DNA of 64,000 bases, taken from NCBI RefSeq assembly GCF_026213295.1, contig NC_079413.1, positions 19,507,378 through 19,571,377 on the forward strand, written 5' to 3'. Numbering within the stretch: position 1 is the stretch's first letter; each line of letters opens with the position of its first letter. Positions 38,584-58,127 of this stretch are shown piece after piece. The notes below the pieces were generated by a model. It saw only the letters and a program-made list of their open reading frames with translations. It did not search any database and had not been told where the DNA came from. The position numbers were made by a program, and so were the translations under genes. This DNA is from Gadus chalcogrammus (Eukaryota > Chordata > Actinopteri > Gadiformes > Gadidae).

Positions 38584-39859
38584 GGGTTTTGGTTTCACAA
38601 CGCAAGAGAACCGGCTCCGGCCTGTAAAAAACGGTTCAACTCCAACCCCAGGATTGAGCTGGGCTAGAACGAGAACTGCCTTTACGCCAGGGGCAGGGGG
38701 CGGGGTTATCCTTACCTTCATAAAGAGGAAGACCAACGAAGACCGGCAAGTGAACAATGGACGTGAAGACAAAAACGCAGAGGACCGTGGAGGAGGCAAC
38801 CTGTCTCCTTGGATTCTGGTCTTCTTCCGAGGTCCAGATCAAGTTAGAGGGAGCAACCCGGACAAAGGCTATCTTTGAAAGCGGAGACGTATGCAGACGT
38901 TTGCAGTGACGTCATGACGTTGCTCTTGCCGGCTCCATGGCTGGCTCTGGCCGGTGTGAAACCAACCGGTTCATAACTGAGATAAGGCTGGAACCCGTTT
39001 TGAACTGGCCCTAGCACCAGCCCGGAACTGGCTCTTGGTTATTTTTGGTGTGAAAGGCCTAAGAGTCCGTAGAAGGACTGGAATGTACAGCATGGTGCGC
39101 ATACTCAAACCTCCATGGACCACAGGGTTAACAAGCAAAACACATAGACAGTACAGTAGCCTACGCTAGTGATGGCGGGTCAAAGCCAACCAACCCTAGC
39201 GAGATGCAACCGAGCGTAAACAGGGAGGAAGGGGAAACTTACACACCGACACGCCGGAGAGAACTGTGACGGTCTCGGCAGAGAGGGCTCGAGTGAGGCT
39301 GGTCAAATGCTGGGTGCCCAAGAAGTCGAACCTCAGGGAAAGCAGGTTAGGGTAGGTAAAAGCCAGGACAATGTTAAAAACAAAAAGATAAAAATCCAGT
39401 CCAACGAACTTCTCTGGAATTTCTCTGGAAGCGTCTGCCAACACGTAAGCGGCTGCCAGCGTGCGCCTGCGTACTCCGTGCGTACACCTAGGTGGAGTGT
39501 GACAGCCACCTAGCCGGCTGCTACAGCAGTTTAAAAAGAGAGGGAAGTCTGTCGCCGGGATTCTGTTCACCAAGACGCTGTGGCGACAGAGAAGACAGCC
39601 CTGTCACGTCCTAAGAACATCAGACCAGAACCCGGAGGAATCCAACAGATACAGACAGCAAAAGATTGTCGCCATTTAATGCACTTTGGTGTACTTTATC
39701 CCCTGAGAAAAATACTTTGTTGATTATGCAGATTTCATATCATACAGAAAGAGTTCCTTCAATGTTGGTCGTGTTAAGACACACACACATAAACGCATGC
39801 ACACACATACACGCACGCACAAAGACATACACACGCACTCACACGCGCACGCACGCTCC
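38584..39859. other. Intergenic region between the transposons and plbd1
   Basis: No gene is recognised. The stretch 38584-39065 has scattered inverted words ('aaccggctccgg', 'ttttggtgtgaaaggcc') that suggest another decayed element. A minus-strand frame of 125 codons at 39196-39573 has no recognisable motif. CA-rich DNA occupies 39778-39858, next to the plbd1 stop. Confidence 0.5.
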
Positions 39860-40231
39860 TCAGGGTGTGAAGAGGATGGGCCTCATAACGATGAAGGTGT
39901 AGTTGTAGGACGGGGGCAGGCCCTGGTGCAGAGTGGCGTTGAAGGGGCCGCTCCAGGCGAAGGCTGGCAGACCCCCCTGTGTGGTCGGACCGTTGACCGC
40001 CTCTACCTGGAACTCCCCCGCCATGGGGAAGTCTGTCACCTAGGCATCGGGCGAGAGAGAGAGGTGGAGAGCGTGAGTGTGGGCCGAGCTGAGCGACCAA
40101 ACTGAGAGATTAAGTGTAAATGTCAGTAATTATATGAACAAAGTTTGTATCATTTGTATATAAATGTATATTATAGTTACAATTAATGATTTACATGATA
40201 AATACACACACACACATACATACATACACAA

Positions 40232-40330
<99 letters not shown>

Positions 40331-43300
40331 AATTTAAATCACTAAACATAATCCCTAAATTTCAACTGTATATGTAATCTGTAAATCTAATCCTTTAATT
40401 TAATCAATTAAAGTTAATCCCCAATTGTTATCGATGTACTTAATCCCTAAATGTAATATGAGAAATGCATTTGCTAACACTAACGCATAAAAGCGTCAGC
40501 AGTACCCAGGAAGTGGTTTTACCTTGGTGTCATAGCAACCGCCCGGCATGGGCTTCGACTCCAGCAGGTCGCCCCGGCAACAGATGGTCTTGCAGGCGTC
40601 GCCCTCAGAGTACGGGTCTGTCTTGTATTCTGAAACCACGGCAACCGCAACACAGGAAGTTCAGCGTCATTTGAAGGGAACACCATGTCATATTAAACTG
40701 TCAACAACAACAACAACGACGACGACGACAACAAAAATCACAACCGTAAGAGGCAGAGTTTCCTGGTTTAGAAAATAAAAGTATTCTTCTTTGCTTTGTG
40801 AAGTCATGCATGAACCCGGAGCTCCAGCTCACCAGCTGAGCTCACAATTCCGCATACACCATCAGGACCATTAATAGAAATACTAATAGTTACCTATTTG
40901 CACCAACTGGCATTTTTATCCTGACTTACTTAGATCCTTACTGTACCGACAGCGGTATATTGTTTATCTTCTGACAACTTTAGTAATTGTTAAATCCTGT
41001 TTGATGGAAGCCTCTACTAAATGCAAATGTAAAATGTGACGGAAATCCAATCACAAACAAAACGGATGACAATGCAAAAAAATGAACTTTAAACCAAAAC
41101 AAGCGTTTTCCCACTCTCCCCCTGGGACCCCTGACCCCACCGTTAAAGCGCATGATGTGTTTGAGGGAGTCCAGGTCCGTGACCCGCCCCTGGTCCCGGC
41201 GGAAGATCTTGGCGCGGGGGCAAAGGTCGTAGGAGAAGATGTCCCCAAACTGCTCGACGGCGGCGGGGTAGCCACTCAGCTCGTAGATCCTGCGGTGGAA
41301 CGGGACGTTGTAGGACGGCCAGTAGCCTGCCGGAGGGGGGGGGGGGGGGGGAGGAGAGGAAAGAAGGGGGAGGGCAGGGGGGAGGGGGAGGCGTGGTGTA
41401 CAGGACAAAGGGGTGTTAGGTCTCAGAAATAATAAGAGAAATATACACAAATCCCAAATTCACGGCTATGGAGGTGAGCTACGGAGGGTTGTGGGTGTGG
41501 TCGATGGGTGGGTGTGGTCATGGGATGGGTGTGGTCATGGGAGGGGTGTGGTCATAGGATGGGTGTGGTCATGGCTGTAGGTGTGGCTGGATCAGGCATG
41601 GCCGATGCCGTGGACGATCATGGAGGTTTGTGGTGTCAAGGGTTGTGGGCGTGGCCATGGTTAAGGGCAAAGTCATGCTGATTGGCGTGGTCATTCTTGT
41701 GGGCGTGGTTTTGGTTGTGGGCGTGTTCATGGCTGTGGGTGTGGTCATGATTGTGGGCGTGGTCGTGGTCATGGTCGAGGGTGCGGTCATGGTTGTGGGT
41801 GTGGTCATGATTGTGGGCGTGGTCGTGGGTGTGGTCATGGTTGAGGGTGTGGTCATGGTTGTGGTCATGATTGTGGGCGTGGTCGTGGTCATGGTCGAGG
41901 GTGTGGTCATGGTTGTGGGCGTGGTCATGGCTGTGGGCGTGGGCAGACCTCGGCGCAGGGCCTGGCTCTGGTCAGAGTACTCCACCAGGCCGGGGATCTG
42001 CTCCACCACGGTCAGCGCTCCATCCTCCACCCAGTGGCCCAGCTTCACCCGCTGGCGGTCCACCACCATGTACTGGTTGTTGTACGTTCCTGGGGGAAGG
42101 CCGTTTGGTCATTCATTAGTGCTCAATATGTTACCATGGCAACATGCTGGCATGACATCTTGAAACATTTTTAACTGTAGATTGAATATTCTGCATGTTT
42201 ATATATATTTATATTCTACATATTTCTTTCCATATTCTACCATCGCTAGTTTAAGGTTGACTATGAAGAAAACAGTTTCTATTTATTTGGCACATATTCA
42301 CTCATACTACAATGTCTCGCAAATGTGTCTTGTTATTTTTGATAGCAAGTAAAATAAAACATAAAATACATACAAATAAATAAGATCATTTTTATACATC
42401 ATTTGTTGTCTGCAAATAAATGGAATCAGTATGTTTTATAATGCAGTCGTAGAGCAACAGGGAGACTAGAAGTGTTACAAATGTAAATACAACCGATACT
42501 TTTATTTTAGTCCTTCTTCAGGAAGTGGACCTGCCCCTGGGACGCGTCACTTCCTGTGCTCGTCTCTTCGTGGGCGGTTTCACAGGTCCACTTACTCTAC
42601 TCAACCATTACTATACCATTACTCTGCTCAACCATATCTATTACTTTACTATAACTCTACTCAACCATTACTATTACTCTACTCCACCATTACAATACCA
42701 TTACTCTTCTCAACCATATCCATTACTTTACTATAACTCTACTCAACCATTACTATTACACTACGAATACACTACCATACAATAATCGCCTATAACTCTA
42801 CTATTGCTCAACTCAACCATTTCTCTACTCAACCATTACACTGCTTAACCATTACTATTAGTCAACCACACATTACCATTACTCAACTATACCATACTAC
42901 TAATCTACTCAATAATTTCTATTACTCTACCATAACACTGGAGGTACTATACCATACATATATATATTACTCCACCATTAATATTACTCGACTCAACCAT
43001 AACCCTTAATCCACCACACATTACACTACTATACCATACTATTACTACTCTACTCAATCATTACTATTATTATACTCAACCATTACTCTACCATACATTA
43101 CGCTACTATCCCATAGTCTACTATTGCTCCTCTGTACCAATACACCGATACAGCACTCGCTCTAGGCTAGCTTGTGAATGAGTGAGTGCTGTGATGGGTT
43201 GTATGCATGAGACACTGAGCGTGTGTGTGTACGGAGTGCACCCGAAAAGCCCCAAGCCAGAGGCAGGGGGCAGGTTTCAACATATGGCGGGTAAACCGAG

Positions 43301-45391
43301 GCGTGTCTGGCTGCAGAGGGGAGTTAGGCGGCTGACCCGAGTTGTGCGTGGCGAAGGTTTCAGCCCACTCCTGGCCGGTGCGCGCCAGGCTGTGGGCTAG
43401 CCGGACCCTCTGCCATGCCAGCAGGCTCTTGGGGGTCACCAGGGCGTACAGCGAGGCGTTGAACATGTTGTTGGTGGTCTGGGTCATCATCAGGCCGCTG
43501 CCCAGCAGGTAGAAGTCGTCCAGAGACACCAGGAACCCTGCGGGGGGGTGTGGGAGGGGGGGGGGGGGGGGAGGTTGTGATGCATGTTGGGAAATAAGAA
43601 GAGAGGAACTCAATAGACATGGGACGGAGAGTGGCTAGAAGGAACCGGGCTATCCCCTAGAACCGGGGATCTAGGGGAAATAGCAACCAGAAAGGTTGCT
43701 AGTTCGATCCCCGGTTCCTCCTAGTGGAGTGTCGAGGTGACCCTGAGCAAGACACATAACTCTCACTGCTTTTGATGTTAACAACGGTCCAGTGTCCCCT
43801 ATACCAAAGGAGATAAGGAAGGAAGCATTGAAGCACCTTTCCTTAGCATTTGGAGAATTCAAACAGCTCTAATCATGGCTGCCACTTGAATACTTCAGGG
43901 TCGTTCCACTCAGCTAGGAACCTCCCTAAGCAACAAAAGACTGTTGGACCGTAGCCAGAGGGACAGGGTGAGACAGAGAGAGGGTGAGACAGAGAGAGCT
44001 ACAGAAGGATGGTCAGACAGAGAGAGGGGGTGGAGTCAGTGGGCTTAACCACGAATGGCGACCGCTAGCTCGTCGGGAGCAGTTGGGGTGAGGTGTCTTG
44101 CTTAGGAACACCTCGACACTCAGGGAACAAACTAACAATCTAGCGACTTACAAGCGACTGTTGTATGAACCGTTGTTCATACAACAGTCGCTTTGGATCA
44201 AAGCATCTGCTAAATGCCCTAATGTAATTGTGAGACAGAGAGAGGCTAAGACTGAGATTATGCAGACAGACAGGCAGTCTGTGCGTACCAGGGTAGCTGC
44301 TGAAGGACAGCTGTCCCGTGGCGGCGTGCGCGTCGCGGACGTTGAAGTCCCAGTGCTTGTAGATCCGCGAGGTGGCGGCGTAGGTGTACCAGCTGGAGTG
44401 GGCGAAGAACAGGTTCTCAAAGCCAGGCGACATCTGGGGACCAATCAGAGAGAAGGGGAGGAACCGGCCAATCAGAGAGAGGAGGGGAGGGCACCGGACA
44501 ATCAGAGCTAGAGAGAACTTGGAAGGCATGTGGCTTTATAGTTCAGGATTCAGGAAGAGAGAAAATAACCAACAACCAGTTATCATGAATTATTTAAATA
44601 ATAACGGAAAAGATTGACGTAAAAATAACGAAACAATATCTTTGATCCAGGCCAACGGCCCTCCTCTCTCCCATGATTAAATGAGGTTAAAATACATTTA
44701 AAAAGAAAAAAAACAAGGTCCCCACACTGTCGTTTGTCAGGCGTCTCGGTGACCTCTGACCTTGATGAGGGCGGAGCAGTGGCCCATCTCCGGCCAGCGG
44801 AGGCCCCCCACGGGGCGGCGGACCCCCGGGGCCAGAGCCGGGATCAGGTCCAGCAGGTCCCCCACCGCGTTCAGGAACTGGATGGCGAACAGCGACAGGG
44901 GCTGGGGGGGCCGGAAGCACAGGTCATACATCCCATAAACCCCATCTGCCTAAATAATCAATTTCACTTTCTTTTTGGTGTGAAAGGCCAAGATACAAGA
45001 TGAACCTTAAACTATGTCTCAGGCTATCATGACGCGCGTAACGCGTTCAGTGTAGCCGTAGCTTAAGGCTGTCATGTAACACAACACCGCACGGGGGCCA
45101 CCTGCTGTCCGTGCTGCTTGGCCCAGTGGGCCACGCCCGCCTGCAGCCCGTCCATCTGGGCCAGGATGAAGCCCGTGTGCCTCCACAGGGGGTCCGAGCT
45201 CTGGTTCAGCCGCACCTGCTCCCGGCTCCACTCGTCCTGCTGCCTGCGGCCACACAGGAACATTTACAATGTTACCTCAGGGAGTTTAGCACACGCTTTA
45301 ATCCAAAGCGATTTATAAGTATATTTGTCAGAAGAAAGAGAAACATATCTCTGACGGTACAGTAAGGATGTTCATAGAACCAAGTCATGTC

Positions 45392-45426
<35 letters not shown>

Positions 45427-48176
45427 ACCAACAGCAGCCCCGACTTCTCCAATTGCTGAAGGGCCCTATCCAACAGAAATCTTTTGTGAGGCGTCTGCAT
45501 AACATTGGGAGGTTTGGGCTGGAGGTAGGTTCAGACAAAAGCGTCTGCTGAATGCCCTCAATGCAAGTGTAAAAGTAGCTGTTCACAGAGAGGGGGGATT
45601 TGTCGCGACCGCTCTGGTAGAGGAGTTCAAGAATGGGACTCCCCCTAGCCCACTCCAGTGTAGGTAAATGTTGACGAGGAGTCCAAACATGTCTAGTGTA
45701 AGAACTCGCGTGTGAACGGTTCACCAGGGTACGAGCGGTAGGAGAGGGGGCCGTCGGTGGAAAACGAAACAAGCTGTTGCCCTGCTCCACTGCCTTATAG
45801 GAGGATGTGAAACCGGCCACACCGAGACCCGTCAGCTAAAGCAGAAGAAGATGTTCTCTGTGGGGACCGGAGGGTTGTTGGTCCCGACGATGTCCGGGGG
45901 TTCCGTTTCGAGGGGGTGTGGAGGGAGGGGGAGGGGGGGGGGAGGTTAAACCAAAGTAAACAAAAACAGACTCACTTCATGAACTTCTGCACTTTGCTCA
46001 GGACCTCGGGGCTTTGGATGAGTTGAGGATACATGTTGGTGTAGTGGTCCATGATCTGCCTGAGAGGAGGAGAGGAGAGAGGAGGGGATAGGAGAGAGTA
46101 GAGGAGAGTGGGGAGAGGAGAAGAGAGGAGGAGGAGATGACGAGAGAGGAGGAGAGGAGGGAGAGGAGGAGAGGAGAGAGAGGAGAAGAGGGAGGAGGGG
46201 AAGGAAGGACAGGGGGAGAGGAGAGGAGTGGAGAGAGTAGAGGAGGAGAGGAGAGAGAGGAGAGGGATAGGAGGAGACGGAGGAGAAGAGGAGAGAGGAG
46301 AGCAGAGTTGATAAGAGGTTCCGTCTCACATCCGACAGTCTAAAGAAACAAAAATGTCTGCCGTCTTACTGGGCGGTGAGGTAGCCTTCCAGGTAGCCGG
46401 CCAGAAAGAAGGTGATGTCATCGGGCTGGAGGCTCTGGCCATACCCCGCCCGGATCTCCAGCACCCCCCAGCCGGTGGTCAGCAGGGTGTCGTTGAGGTA
46501 GCCGTAGGCGTCCCCCGTGGGCTCCAGCGTGCCCTCCTTCAGCCGGACCGTCTTCAGGGTGGGGTCCCAGTACGCGGTGGCGGCGGTCAGCTCTGACAGA
46601 CACAGAGCCTTATTTAGCACCACGGACGCCATCGGTTTGGGAGAACGGTTAAGTTGGTCTCGTGACGGTTGATTGGTATACAGTGGATGTTCGTTTTTCT
46701 ATTTTTCGTAGATTGTTGTATTGCTACTAAGTACATAGCTTTCCTATGCAAGTGCTGTGCAGTCAAGCATTCATTCAATTTTAGCCTTCAACATCTCATC
46801 CACAATTTACAGCAATTATGTCAAATAATCGCTTGCATTTATAACAATAAAAACATATTTTATCCTCTCTCCGATCATGTCAATCACATGGGTCCCCCCA
46901 ACTTTAATGTCCCCTCCAATTTACTGCTCAATAATTAAATATGGGGGGGGGGATAAGAAGAAGAAGAAGAAGAAGAACCACCAGAGGCGGGACAGACATT
47001 ATTATGGCTGTTTTGCCACTGAACACAAATGGACATGTCACAGAAAATATTGAGTTAGTTTGACCTCTTATGTGTCACATGTTGTGACAGTTTGTTTTTA
47101 AATGAATATACACGTACAGAAGGGAATTTGGAAAAGATAACAGTGGTAATTGTTATCTACAGAACGATACATTAACTCTGTGGAACAGTTGAGAAGATAA
47201 ATATAGACCAATCAAAGGTTGACCTTTAGAAGGGACATGAGGGCAGATCTGAGTTAAGTTGGGCCCCTTGGTCAACAGGTCTGAGAGTTAATTAACTTTG
47301 GACGTATTTAAAGTTATAGAATGAATCAATTCGAGGGAAGATTCCAAAGAGACTAACTTTTACAATGTTTTTAAACTTTTAAAGTTGTAAATGTGAATAA
47401 CATATCTTGGAAGGGATTAAAGGTGGATTGACCTCTGTGGATCAAATGTTAAGACAGCAATAGCATTTGGCAAGATTAAAAAAGGAACAGCTTTTGAACA
47501 TTGAAATATTTAGGACAAATTGAAATTAGAATGTTGAATATGTTTTGATTGTAATAAATGCAAGAAAATCACAATTATAATTGTTGCTTGCAGTTGAGAT
47601 GCCGATGGCAATACTTGAATGGATGTTGACCTCTTAGCGATTTCATAGAAAAGCTTTTGTCAATTCTTAGGACAATATTAAATTAAAGTAGACCTATCTA
47701 AGACATGGAAATCAAAGGACGTAAATTGATCATGTGGATCGTCCCCAACATTGTCTGTTAAACTCTATTTTGAGGTGACAGTATTTTTGCAATTAATGCT
47801 AATTTAACCTGCCAGTTCTACATGGCAGATTGAGGGGGTTTGATACTTTCGGTCAACAACATAAGAAGACAGGAGGTCGTTTGGTGTTTCCAGACGGGTC
47901 AGGAGGTCCAGCAGGCCTACAGAAACATGATGCATGGAGCACCATGGAGGAGAGAAGGGGGGGGGGGGGGGGTGAGGAGAGAAGAGGGGAGAGGACGAGG
48001 GAGGAAAGGAGAAGAGGGGAGAGGAGAAAATGGGAGAGGAGAGGAGAGGGGAGGGGAGGAGGAGAGAGGAGAGGAGAACCGCGGAGGCGTTGCTACTTAC
48101 TGTCTGCTGCGGAGGAGGAACCGCCGGCAGCAGCGCTTAGTAAAACAACCAGACACAGTCGGGTGTATAGGAGCAT
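39860..48176 (-). CDS. plbd1: Phospholipase B-like 1, 11 exons
   Basis: This is a secreted or lysosomal Ntn-hydrolase-fold protein reported to remove fatty acyl chains from phospholipids. Exons on the minus strand, 5' to 3': 48176-48101, 46592-46370, 46059-45976, 45243-45102, 44901-44761, 44433-44289, 43537-43337, 42089-41949, 41326-41141, 40629-40523, 40039-39860. All join in phase: 1626 nt, 541 residues (human about 553). A signal peptide starts at the ATG 48176. The expected autocleavage site and nucleophile are in [10 protein letters not shown] (C217). Other family marks are [52 protein letters not shown] and GGCYDTK. No frameshift was seen. Introns hold several repeats, listed separately. 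Confidence 0.96.
40199..40328. repeat. (CA)n then (TA)n microsatellite in plbd1 intron 10
   Basis: A compound run: 'cacaca', then 'tacata', then about 85 bp of AT dinucleotides. Confidence 0.92.
40925..41040 (+). repeat. L2-like 3' tail fragment
   Basis: 'gtaccgacagcggtatattg' and a diverged 'ggaagcctctactaaatgcaaatg' match the end of the L2 copy at 27820-27932. Confidence 0.65.
41335..41410. repeat. Poly-G/purine tract at a plbd1 acceptor
   Basis: A run of about 17 G and then purine-rich DNA. On the sense strand it is a C run forming the polypyrimidine tract of the exon ending at 41326. Confidence 0.85.
41465..41945. repeat. Minisatellite of 'gtggtcatgg' words in plbd1 intron 8
   Basis: Units of about 18-24 bp based on 'gtgtggtcatggttgtgggc' run up to the donor of the exon at 41949. 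A spurious plus-strand frame results. Confidence 0.92.
42590..43135. repeat. AT-rich minisatellite in plbd1 intron 7
   Basis: Loose repeats of 'actctactcaaccattactat' with variable spacing. Confidence 0.85.
43630..43800 (+). repeat. SINE copy with B box
   Basis: It contains 'aggttgctagttcgatcccc' and 'gtgtcgaggtgaccctgagcaag' in pieces as in the SINE at 29636. A short inverted duplication of 'tctaggggatag'-like words lies at its left end. Confidence 0.65.
44045..44232. repeat. Mixed SINE and L2-tail fragment
   Basis: The first half matches the SINE in minus orientation. The second half is a plus-oriented L2 tail ('cgctttggatcaaagcatctgc'). The words 'tgttgtatgaac' and 'gttcatacaaca' between them are inverted copies forming a hairpin. 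Confidence 0.6.
45281..45430 (-). repeat. L2-like 3' tail and (AAC)n
   Basis: Minus-oriented L2 tail words ('gtttagcacacgc', 'gttcatagaaccaagt') followed by an (AAC)n tract at 45391-45426. A plus-oriented tail piece follows at 45536-45575. Confidence 0.65.
45920..46320. repeat. Homopurine tract in plbd1 introns 2 and 3
   Basis: GGAGAGGAGA repeats from 46062 to 46310. On the sense strand they are a CT-rich tract running straight into the acceptor of the exon ending at 46059. A smaller G-rich patch lies at 45905-45945 on the other side of that exon. Confidence 0.92.
46593..48100. other. plbd1 intron 1
   Basis: About 1.5 kb, AT-rich and mostly unremarkable. A G10 and (AGA)n block at 46943-46996 matches one near the pick1 stop. 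A purine-rich tract with a G run lies at 47955-48080, just downstream of the exon 1 donor. Confidence 0.65.
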
Positions 48177-48481
48177 GTTTGTATTTTGTTGCTCCAACGA
48201 GTGCTAAATTCGTGCTCTTTAAGAAACCTTCACGCGTGCAGCTCGACTGACAAAAGACAACAACTTCCCGAATCCGGGAACGTGTCCAAGGGTCCAAACT
48301 CAAGGAGGTTCCTGGTGGAGAAATGACGTCAGGGGACGATTTCTGATTGGCTACAAGTCACGCGGCGTTTACCTTTACTTTTTAAAAGCGTGTTACAATT
48401 TTGTTGGATTGCATTTTTATCTCACTGTCGATTCTGTTATTCTTAAACTTCTGTCTATCCAAAATAAGTCAGTATCAGAAT

Positions 48482-48486
48482 AAAAA
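48482..48486 (-). terminator. Pol III terminator of tRNA-Arg
   Basis: A run of five T on the minus strand starts about eight bases after the tRNA 3' end. Confidence 0.75.
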
Positions 48487-48493
48487 TACAACC

Positions 48494-48566
48494 CACCCCA
48501 GACGGGACTCGAACCCACAATCCCTGGCTTAGGAGGCCAGTGCCTTATCCATTAGGCCACTGGGGC
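48494..48566 (-). tRNA. tRNA-Arg (anticodon CCU)
   Basis: On the minus strand a full 73-nt cloverleaf can be drawn. The acceptor stem is GCCCCAG with CTGGGGT. The D arm holds the A box (TGGCCTAATGG), the anticodon loop reads CTCCTAA with anticodon CCU, and the B box is GGTTCGAGTCC. It nearly equals the vertebrate tRNA-Arg-CCU. The T stem has two G-U type pairs where the usual sequence has Watson-Crick pairs. There is no intron. A T5 terminator follows. Confidence 0.95.
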
Positions 48567-50181
48567 TTTCGTCAAGACACTTGTTTTCCCTGAAATTGAT
48601 ACATTGTATATTTAATATCTACGCTATAAAAAACGAACAATTATTAGTAAATTATATTAAATAATAGTTTAATAGATAACTATATTTATCGTGAAAGTAA
48701 TTAACTTTTAAGTCGTTAGACCAAGTTAAAAATAAGAATATCTACATATTATGAATTTAAATATCTATCATGTATCACGCTGGGCGCAGGGAGAAATATA
48801 TTTTATTCATATTGTCTGATACACTCACGCACACACACACACACACAAACAGAAGCAAACGCTGTGTGATTAAAGCCACAATGAAATAAATCATACCAAC
48901 CGTATATAGCAACAATATTACAATAAACAAAAACATTAAATAATATTTCAGATACACAAACAGTAATTCCCTCAAGCTGTCCGACATAAAAAGATAGATC
49001 ACTCCAAGTTTAATTAGTTAACTAAGTCTCATGAATAATGAGGCTTGGAATGACAGAAAAGGGTTGCTCCTCACACTAAGTTAATTTAACAAAACAAAAG
49101 TGGAAAATAGAACGTCATAAAATCAAAGTACAAGGATGCTTTAGTTTGGTCATAATGCCACAATGATTTCCCTTCATAAATACAATATATCACATAGTTT
49201 AAAGTTTTAAAATGAACTTTGAAAAGGCAAAAGAGACGTAGGCTATACATTTTTAGTGCACTCAATTATAGAGCATCTGAAAACACCAGTGTGTGTTTGT
49301 AACAAACCTGCGACTTATTTAATCTTGTCTTTATATCCTACTATCCATTATTTATTTATTTATTTATTTATACTAGATATGTTTAGTAATTTTACTCAGT
49401 TATCAGTTTGTATAGAACTTATAATAATTCCCATTGCCATTCATAAAGGCTTGAGCATTGGCTGAAATATAAAAGCACTTATTGCCTTTTAGCGCGGAGG
49501 GTCAGTTAACCCTAATGTATGATCTATACCCCTTCATGTTACAACATCCTACACAGGCAGTCAGAAGAGAAGGCACACAACATTCAGACAGTACTGCTGA
49601 CCGCGCCATAGACGATAAGTCTAAAGTCACTGGGATATACCCCCCCTTCCTGCACTCATCAGAAATAGCACGGGGCTAGCGGTAGCACAGGGCTAGCGGT
49701 AGCACAGGTCTATCGGAGCAGGAAGGATCAAAGGCTTTAATTTTTGGTTCAGACGAACATGCATAATGTAGCTCATATTACATTAATAGAATCCAGTGTA
49801 ACCATCAATATTCCTCTGAATTTTAAATGGGAATAATAAACAAATGAATAATAAACTAGATCACTCTGTAACTGTGAACCTTCCAGTGTAATATTCCATT
49901 GTAACCTAAACGATTCCAGTGTAACTGAGAACATTCCAGTGCAACAGAACATTCAAATGTAACTATATGAATATTCCAGTGTAATATTCCAGTGTAATCC
50001 AGAACATTCCAGCGTTACTGAGGACATTTCACTGTAATATTCCGGTATAACTGAGATTATTCCAGTGTAATATTCCAGTGTAACTCGCAGTGCAGGAAGA
50101 TCTCAAGGTGGTGGGGGGGGGGGGGGGGTAAGAAGAAGAAGAACCACCAGAGGCGGGACAGATCACATGACCCTGTGACCC
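48567..50181. other. Intergenic region between plbd1/tRNA and pick1
   Basis: AT-rich, no gene recognised. It contains short (CA)n at 48830-48848, (TTTA)n at 49350-49370 and a short 'agcacagggctagcggt' triplication near 49670-49715. The last part is the minisatellite described next and the pick1 3' UTR. Confidence 0.6.
49865..50092. repeat. Minisatellite of 'attccagtgtaa' words
   Basis: About a dozen loose copies of 'attccagtgtaactgagaac' just beyond the pick1 3' end. Confidence 0.88.
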
Positions 50182-56858
<6,677 letters not shown>

Positions 56859-58032
56859 TCCACTACTGCCTCATCCAACCTGTCAGACCAAACACAGGAA
56901 CATTATCAATGTTACTTGAAATCTCAACGCATCCAGCACATAATCACACATTTAGAAAACTGGTTACTTTCTTTAATGTTTCAGAATAATAAGACACCTG
57001 GTGATGATAATAACAATTATGATATTGATCTCTATATATAAGCAGCACGTTTTTTTACAGCAATGTTTACAAAGTGCTTTTTAAGATAAGTGATTAAACT
57101 CAGAGATTGAGCCCAACAGGCAAAATTGTTATTATTTGTAATAAATAATGTGTTGATTGTTTCATGCACAGGGCAGAAATAGGACAGTAATAATTACACG
57201 AGAAAATGCTAGTCTATAAACAAAATGTGGTGTTTTTATATCAATTATTACATTATTCTTTATTTGGACAGCGTGGGATTGTTACTTTTGATTACCCATG
57301 CAATGCAGAGAAGCACATTTTTAATGGAATTTAATGCCAAAGAAGCTACAGCTAGATATCAAGATGATCTAATGCAGATGTACAACAGCTGTTCCAGCCT
57401 GCTAGAAGCAACACACACACACACACACGACCTAGCAGCATGCTAGCAGCAGAGCTTAAGGACCCAGCAGGTGCAGGCAGCTGTTCGATCATCACTGCTG
57501 AACGGCTCGCAGTGCAAATCGCACAGTAGACTGCATGTGAAGGAAACAGCCTCGACCGGTGTCCCTGAATGACACCGGACACCGGCCGGACACCATTAGA
57601 TGACTGGTGGTTTATTAAAAGTGTAAGGGTGACGTCTCCTATGAGAGGAAAGCTACGCCTCTCTGCAGGTCCTCTGTGTGTTAAAGAGAGTTTACCTTGA
57701 AATACAACCTGGCTTCGCTCCCGTTATTCTTGACACGCCGGCCAAATAGTCATCGAAGCTTCAGTATGCAACGAAATATAGCGTTAGTTTACTAATGTTT
57801 GATTTCCTGGATCGTTTGACGTCACAGGTTCTCTCTGTTTACCTTTGCACGTCACGTCCGGGACAGTGCTCCTCCTTGATGTTTTACTGCGCTTCTTTGT
57901 GGTCGCAACATCGCTCCCTTCTGGCCTTATTTGGTACTTTTTGTTGCAACACCGCTCCCTTCTGGCCTTATTTTTATTATTAGGCGAGTGCTGCATGCAG
58001 CGCTCAACTATTGTTCTTCATGTTTCATTCAT

Positions 58033-58127
<95 letters not shown>

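Noticed and set aside
39196..39573. Minus-strand frame of 125 codons upstream of the transposons
   Set aside because: No family motif, no clear splice context, and codon content is not coding-like.
41630..42163. Plus-strand frame of 177 codons rich in Val, Gly and Met
   Set aside because: It arises from the minisatellite in plbd1 intron 8 and runs antisense to a plbd1 exon.
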